Shown piece after piece: positions 62,991 to 64,000 of a stretch of 64,000 bases of DNA. This DNA is from Ligustrum vulgare. Lineage: Eukaryota; Streptophyta; Magnoliopsida; Lamiales; Oleaceae. Where the stretch lies: the NCBI GenBank assembly GCA_963555705.1, contig OY743176.1:37742497-37806496 (forward strand). The letters are read 5' to 3'. Under the pieces are notes generated by a model. It made no database searches. It saw only the letters and a list, made by a program, of their open reading frames with translations, and was not told the DNA's origin. How positions within the stretch are numbered: the first letter of the stretch is position 1; each line of letters starts with the position of its first letter. The position numbers and the translations under genes are program-made.

Positions 62991-64000
62991 TGTAACGACC
63001 CAAAATTTTATAGAACTTGACCGGTTGTGCAAGCTTTATTTCCTTTATAGTTTATAATTTTATAAAGGATCTTGTTAGTTAAAAAAATCGAAGCAAACCA
63101 TATGAATGAAATTTTTATCATTCAAACTCAATTTAAAATATATCATTGAGACTAATATAATACCAAACTCTATTTTAAAAGAAATCGGATCAGTTAGAGC
63201 ATTTACGTATAGCATGTCCTACACTTGCCTGCTTGTAGAATTTGGAACAATTCACAAATTTGATTTAAATACTAGTCCTAATGAAAATACAATTGATAGA
63301 GACGGAACATTATTCTAATAATGTCTACTAGAATGCACCATCATTGTCAAAAGAACTAGGTGTCAGGCTAAAGTTTAAAATTTCCAAAGGGGATAGATAC
63401 GTACCAATTCATGAAGTTGGTCAAAACAATAAATGCGTAAATATCATACGTTCATGTAGAACAACGTAGAAAACATTCTTAAATCCAAAATCAGAAACGG
63501 AACAATAGAAATATCCGTAAATTAACAAAATGAAATACTACTAGTAATAAAGTTATTTAATAAAAATTACTCCAGATTTAATTATTGAAATCCTTAGATC
63601 CTGGCATCTCGACACCACTGCATCAACCTCCAATCAACGATTCGTTCTAATCTGTAAAATAGTAGGGGTGAGTATATGGAATACTCAGTAGGACACGAAA
63701 ATTATGGTGCTATCCCGAATAAAATATCAAACGTATGTGCCAAGAATATCATACCGTCATCATATCTTTAGAAAACCGGTAAGAGCTCAATCATATCATA
63801 TCTTTGGTACCGGATGGCCATAAACATCATATCATATCATATCATTTACTTTCATAAGCATGATAAATTAACAACATGGAAAAATAATTTAAACAGGATA
63901 AAATCAACTGCACCTCGTTATCCTACCTTAAGTCTTTGAAAAACTTGATTTGCTGCTCACAAAATAAATTTTGTACTCCTTAAAACTGCTCAAGACTTGA
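62991..64000 (-). repeat. T element 5' LTR (cut by window edge)
   Basis: TGTAACGACCCAAAATTTT onward; 62991-63796 is almost identical to 56424-57229. From 63797 it contains ATCATATC repeats (63826-63846) and unique sequence absent from the 3' LTR. The end of the LTR and the TSD lie beyond base 64000. Confidence 0.9.

Larger units (their letters stand above)
56424..64000 (-). mobile_element. T element: Tekay/Del chromovirus, nearly complete
   Basis: Minus strand, right to left: 5' LTR (62991 to beyond 64000), primer site, leader with paired palindromes, gag, pol (protease, RT, RNase H, integrase, chromodomain), polypurine tract (about 57798-57812), 3' LTR (56424-57797). The first 806 bp of the two LTRs differ at only about three bases, so insertion was recent. 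Two small defects are visible: a TGA in RT and a frame break between gag and protease. Confidence 0.93.

Noticed and set aside
62991..63320. Repeated 70-codon frame (MKFLSFKLNLKYIIETNIIP) in both T LTRs
   Set aside because: It is on the strand opposite to the element and is repeated only because the LTR is; no other support for coding.

Overview
The window is plant nuclear DNA made almost entirely of Ty3/gypsy LTR retrotransposons nested in, recombined with and deleted into each other. Evidence: LTRs with TG...CA ends, 5-bp target-site duplications (TSDs), primer-binding sites matching the 3' end of plant initiator Met-tRNA (core TGGTATCAGAGC), and gag/protease/RT/RNase H/integrase fragments. 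I recognise no host gene, tRNA or rRNA. The AT-rich sequence and element families suggest a flowering plant, probably a eudicot, in repeat-rich heterochromatin; the species cannot be named.

Family names used here. A: autonomous chromovirus, CRM-like (tentative), LTR about 850-940 bp, TGATGAGTTCC...GGATCACATCA. B: non-autonomous, LTR TGATGTGATCCGG...GGGTTCTCATCA. C: non-autonomous, LTR TGATGAGAATCATGG...GGGATCACATCA. D: LTR beginning TGATACGAATCG. E: LTR reading TGATGTGATTC...GTCCTCATCA on the plus strand. T: Tekay/Del-type chromovirus with a chromodomain. Families A-E share one LTR plan: a U3 array of palindromes, a TATTTATAT box, an R/U5 leader with hairpin modules, and a Met-tRNA PBS starting right after the LTR.

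Layout. 1-4556: B, A and C pieces. 4557-5004 and 49070-49440: two halves of one T pol gene, split by a 44-kb nest (5005-49069) bounded by the TSD GATTT. Inside the nest: solo LTRs with TSDs (6021-6894, 7972-8772, 42052-42949), A copies (10657-16263 minus; 18716-25817 plus; 31024-33912 plus), a tandem B array (27006-30878), a large B inverted repeat (33913-36499), a minus B copy with a protease-like ORF (37679-39186), and two unassigned stretches (36500-37678, 39794-40988). 49859-56423: further B, E, Athila-like, T-like, D/C and A pieces. 56424-64000: a young, nearly complete T element on the minus strand, with its 5' LTR cut by the window edge.

How the parts relate. Family A encodes the replication machinery. 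B and C encode only a coiled-coil Gag-like protein, sometimes with a protease-like domain lacking its active-site glycines, so they probably depend on A-like elements in trans. The most unusual signals are in the LTRs. (1) U3 holds arrays of TTACGGCCGTAA palindromes in pairs, 21 bp apart in 30 of 33 pairs measured by hand; some D LTRs carry a GCGATCGC palindrome instead. (2) R/U5 holds one or two hairpin modules (GAAC-TTAT-stem-loop-stem-TGGC-GTTC) whose stem sequence changes between copies while pairing is kept. (3) The family A polyprotein runs into the LTR and stops inside the first palindrome.
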